Source: CAYZXL01 sp964482435 (GTDB taxonomy: Bacteria; Auribacterota; JABMQX01). Taken from it: 8,263 nucleotides of DNA. Numbering within the stretch: position 1 is the first letter of the stretch; each line of letters opens with the position of its first letter. Both the position numbers and the translations under genes were made by a program. Shown one piece after another: positions 6,487 to 8,263 of this stretch. Location: the NCBI GenBank assembly GCA_964482435.1, contig CAYZXL010000116.1, positions 1 through 8,263 on the forward strand. The letters run 5' to 3'. The notes under the pieces are model-generated. The model worked only from the letters and a program-made list of their open reading frames with translations. It had not been told where the DNA came from and searched no databases.

Positions 6487-7203
6487 CTATGCCCGCCTCT
6501 TTCGGCGCGAACGGGCCCAGAAGGCCAGCCCTGGCAACCCTGAGGCGAACAGCATCAGCGTGCTTGCCTCGGGGACCGGCGCCGTCTCCAGCGGAGCGTC
6601 GTTGAGGTTGATCGCGATTCCCGAATGGATGTCGCAGCGCTCCGCGAACCTCACGGTGATATCATGGTATCCTGCGAGCGAGGCGGGAATTACCATCGAC
6701 GAAGAATAGAAATAGTGTATACCCGGCTGCGACAGAATCTCATCGCCCCAGTTGGTGTTAGCGTCCAAGAAGATATAGGCGTCGTCATCGCTCTCCAGCA
6801 CCAACACGTCACCCTCGTCGAAGTATACGTGTCCTGTGAACTCAGCGGCGAACACGTGGTGCGGAGATTGACCGCTCACAGTGTCTCCAATGCTTTCCAG
6901 AGGGTTCCAATCCTCGCCACCTGAGGGATGGCCGTCAAGTGACCAGAAGCCACCCCTTAGATCAAACTGGTCGATCCCTGTGAGGTAGTGAGCCGTCGCA
7001 TTGGTTTTCCCTGATGTCAGGTCGACGAGGTATCCATCGTTCCAGCAATACTGAGGCACTGGGTCGCCCCAGGCATCCCACTGTGCAGTGTCGTAATTAT
7101 AGTTGTCGAAATAAGTAATGATGAATTCAGCCTCGCCCGTTCGGGCCAAGCCGAAGCTCAATAGGACACCTACGACCACAAACAGACTCGCTTTGCTAAA
7201 CAT
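6487..7203 (-). CDS. Secreted PEP-CTERM protein with fibro-slime/PA14-like domain
   Basis: 238 residues from the ATG at 7203, chosen because AAAGGA (7211-7216) lies seven bases before it and a normal signal peptide then starts at residue 1 (likely cut after GEA, 25). An upstream ATG at 7245 would add 14 residues ahead of the signal. Residues 113-200 resemble the fibro-slime/PA14-type fold: HHVFAAEFTGHVYF, the acidic turn SDDDAYIF (138-145, cf. GDDD-x-W-x-F) and ITVRFAERCDIHSGIAI (182-198). The C-terminus is a PEP-CTERM sorting signal: VPEAST (210-215), a hydrophobic helix to about 229, then RSRRKRR. Such proteins are cut by an exosortase, which is not encoded here, and released or attached outside the cell, often with exopolysaccharide. 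The gene stands alone with its own terminator. Its binding role is unknown. Confidence 0.9.
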   Translation of the reverse strand: MFSKASLFVVVGVLLSFGLARTGEAEFIITYFDNYNYDTAQWDAWGDPVPQYCWNDGYLVDLTSGKTNATAHYLTGIDQFDLRGGFWSLDGHPSGGEDWNPLESIGDTVSGQSPHHVFAAEFTGHVYFDEGDVLVLESDDDAYIFLDANTNWGDEILSQPGIHYFYSSSMVIPASLAGYHDITVRFAERCDIHSGIAINLNDAPLETAPVPEASTLMLFASGLPGLAFWARSRRKRRA

Positions 7204-7210
7204 GGCTGGT

Positions 7211-7216
7211 TCCTTT
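7211..7216 (-). promoter_or_regulatory. Ribosome-binding site fixing the PEP-CTERM gene start
   Basis: AAAGGA lies seven bases before the ATG at 7203. The ATG at 7245 is preceded only by GGGGTG, which is part of a palindrome. Confidence 0.7.
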
Positions 7217-7244
7217 CGTTTTGGCTTCACGATTTGTTTCATCA

Positions 7245-7258
7245 CCCCATATATGGGG
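7245..7258. promoter_or_regulatory. 14-bp perfect palindrome upstream of the PEP-CTERM gene
   Basis: CCCCATATATGGGG is a perfect dyad centred 48-49 bases before the ATG at 7203. Its position in the probable 5' leader or promoter would suit a dimeric regulator. Nothing else in the sequence identifies such a regulator. Confidence 0.35.
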
Positions 7259-7290
7259 CGATGTTATGCGCTCCGTTGGAAGACGGCCCC

Positions 7291-7312
7291 CTTCGTGGTA
7301 CTCGTCACGAAG
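7291..7312. repeat. Perfect 7-bp inverted repeat
   Basis: CTTCGTG and CACGAAG flank an eight-base spacer (7298-7305). It lies about 90 bases upstream of the PEP-CTERM gene and has no T run after it on either strand. It could be an operator half-site pair or a leader hairpin. Confidence 0.3.
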
Positions 7313-7786
7313 CTCTCCCCCCCATGAGCGTGGTAGTCAAACTCATCCAGATTCTGAGGAACTACGTAGGATGGGGCCAGCAAAGAACGTACCGACTCTG
7401 ACTCCGCCGGTTCCTGTTGCGGAATCCTCTGATCTGACGCCAATTACGACACCTTCACTGTTCCGGCAAGTTTCTGGTCCGCGCTTCGCATAAGCAACAG
7501 CGAGGATCGCAAAAGGGCTGGCGCCAAACCTAAGTCGCTGCGCCGCAAACGATTAATCCCACTGTTTCCCCCAGGCAGCGCGCGCTGCCCACCGTCAACT
7601 TAAACATAGTGCTCCGCGGTCACGCGCTGCGACTGGAATGTCAATGAAGGTTTCTGCATGGGCGACGACCGCTTGACGCAATTCACTATCCCCCGTTGCT
7701 GCTGCCCCGTCAGCAGCCAAAGCAAAGGCACCGGCAGTGAACAGTAGCAAGCCCCCTCCCGCGTCCCTCTTTTTCGAAACGGTACC

Positions 7787-7828
7787 TGCGCACTGTCCCA
7801 AAAATGGCAAAAACGCTTTTATCCTCCA
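7787..7828. repeat. 42-bp dispersed repeat, copy 2
   Basis: This is the second copy of the element at 5823-5864, in the same orientation, with the same TGCGCACT, CAAAAACGCTTTTA and CTCCA blocks at identical spacing. The copies are about 2 kb apart and bracket the PEP-CTERM gene and its terminator. Confidence 0.5.
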
Positions 7829-8263
7829 GACAGCACCACACCGTCAAGATAGGTCACTGTGCGGCGCGAAAGCCGGGAATCTCTTTCTGAAATTCACACG
7901 CATCACAAGACCCTATGACCCGCTTCAAGAGGGCTGTAGAAGAATCGAGCAGGCGCCCCACGGGAGGAGAAAAGGGAAGGTTCGCGGGAAAGCGAAGGGC
8001 AGTAACCTCATCGCGGGCTCGAGGCGGCAAGAGACAAATTAACGAACAATCCGAAAAAGGTTCTTCTTTGTGTGGGACGCAGCAGGCGAGATTTACGATG
8101 TGGGACGCAAACACTGCGTTGATGACCGACAGGCTTTGGCTTCAGCCAGCAGGCTCTCGGGCACCATATCAGATTGGAGAACGGCTTCCGTTTCTTGGAA
8201 ATCTCCGCGTCTGATGGATCTTCTACAGTGCGATTTTGTAATCCCCTTTGTTTGGGGAGCTTG

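Larger units (their letters stand above)
7204..8263. other. Gene-poor stretch upstream of the PEP-CTERM gene
   Basis: About 1 kb to the right edge with no gene I can support. Short open frames exist on both strands, but none has a ribosome-binding site together with recognisable motifs. Besides the ribosome-binding site, palindrome and inverted repeat next to the PEP-CTERM gene, it holds the second copy of the 42-bp repeat (7787-7828) and an 11-bp direct repeat TGTGGGACGCA (8071-8081 and 8099-8109). No tRNA or CRISPR pattern is visible. Confidence 0.6.

Noticed and set aside
6238..6543. Plus-strand frame of 101 codons starting MAEILGRPTQF
   Set aside because: It runs through the terminator and into the 3' end of the PEP-CTERM gene on the opposite strand, with no ribosome-binding site.
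7595..7810. Minus-strand frame of 71 codons with a hydrophobic, signal-like N-terminal half
   Set aside because: It needs a TTG start inside the 42-bp repeat, has no ribosome-binding site, and shows no family motif.
8071..8109. Direct repeat TGTGGGACGCA as a CRISPR or attachment site
   Set aside because: There are only two 11-bp copies, 28 bases apart from start to start, with no third copy, no cas gene and no integrase nearby.
8222..8260. CCCC/GGGG hairpin near the right edge as a terminator
   Set aside because: The stem is only four pairs and no T run follows on either strand within the window.

Overview
The window is a bacterial chromosomal segment of moderate GC content in which every gene I can support lies on the minus strand. 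Three features point to a Planctomycetes/Lentisphaerae/Hydrogenedentes-like bacterium: a twin-arginine-exported Gfo/Idh/MocA oxidoreductase, a secreted xylose-isomerase-like/ThuA fusion, and a PEP-CTERM protein. This placement is an inference from family habits, since no rRNA or other marker gene is present.

Layout, read along the minus strand from right to left. Bases 7204-8263 hold no gene I can support, only repeats and palindromes. A secreted PEP-CTERM protein with a fibro-slime-like domain follows (7203-6487) and ends in a clear rho-independent terminator (6422-6380). A second gene-poor stretch (6379-5388) contains the other copy of a 42-bp repeat and a possible -10 promoter box. Next come an exported Gfo/Idh/MocA oxidoreductase (5387-4056) and, 50 bases on, an exported TIM-barrel plus ThuA fusion (4005-2239). 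After this lie a hairpin repeat (2158-2094) and a truncated gene fragment resembling part of a polysaccharide-lyase-like domain (2059-1751). The last two genes are tightly coupled: a secreted carbohydrate-binding-module protein (1758-1015) and a GH123-like secreted protein that runs off the left edge (1003-1).

The left two thirds look like a locus for handling an extracytoplasmic glycan or sugar: binding module, glycosidase-like protein, NAD(P)-type sugar oxidoreductase, and TIM-barrel/ThuA protein. The pairing of a ThuA domain with a Gfo-type dehydrogenase recalls the thuAB trehalose-oxidation genes, so oxidation to a keto-sugar is a reasonable hypothesis. No substrate can be read from the sequence. 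The most notable oddity is that the TIM-barrel half of the fusion lacks several histidines usually found at the active site of its relatives.
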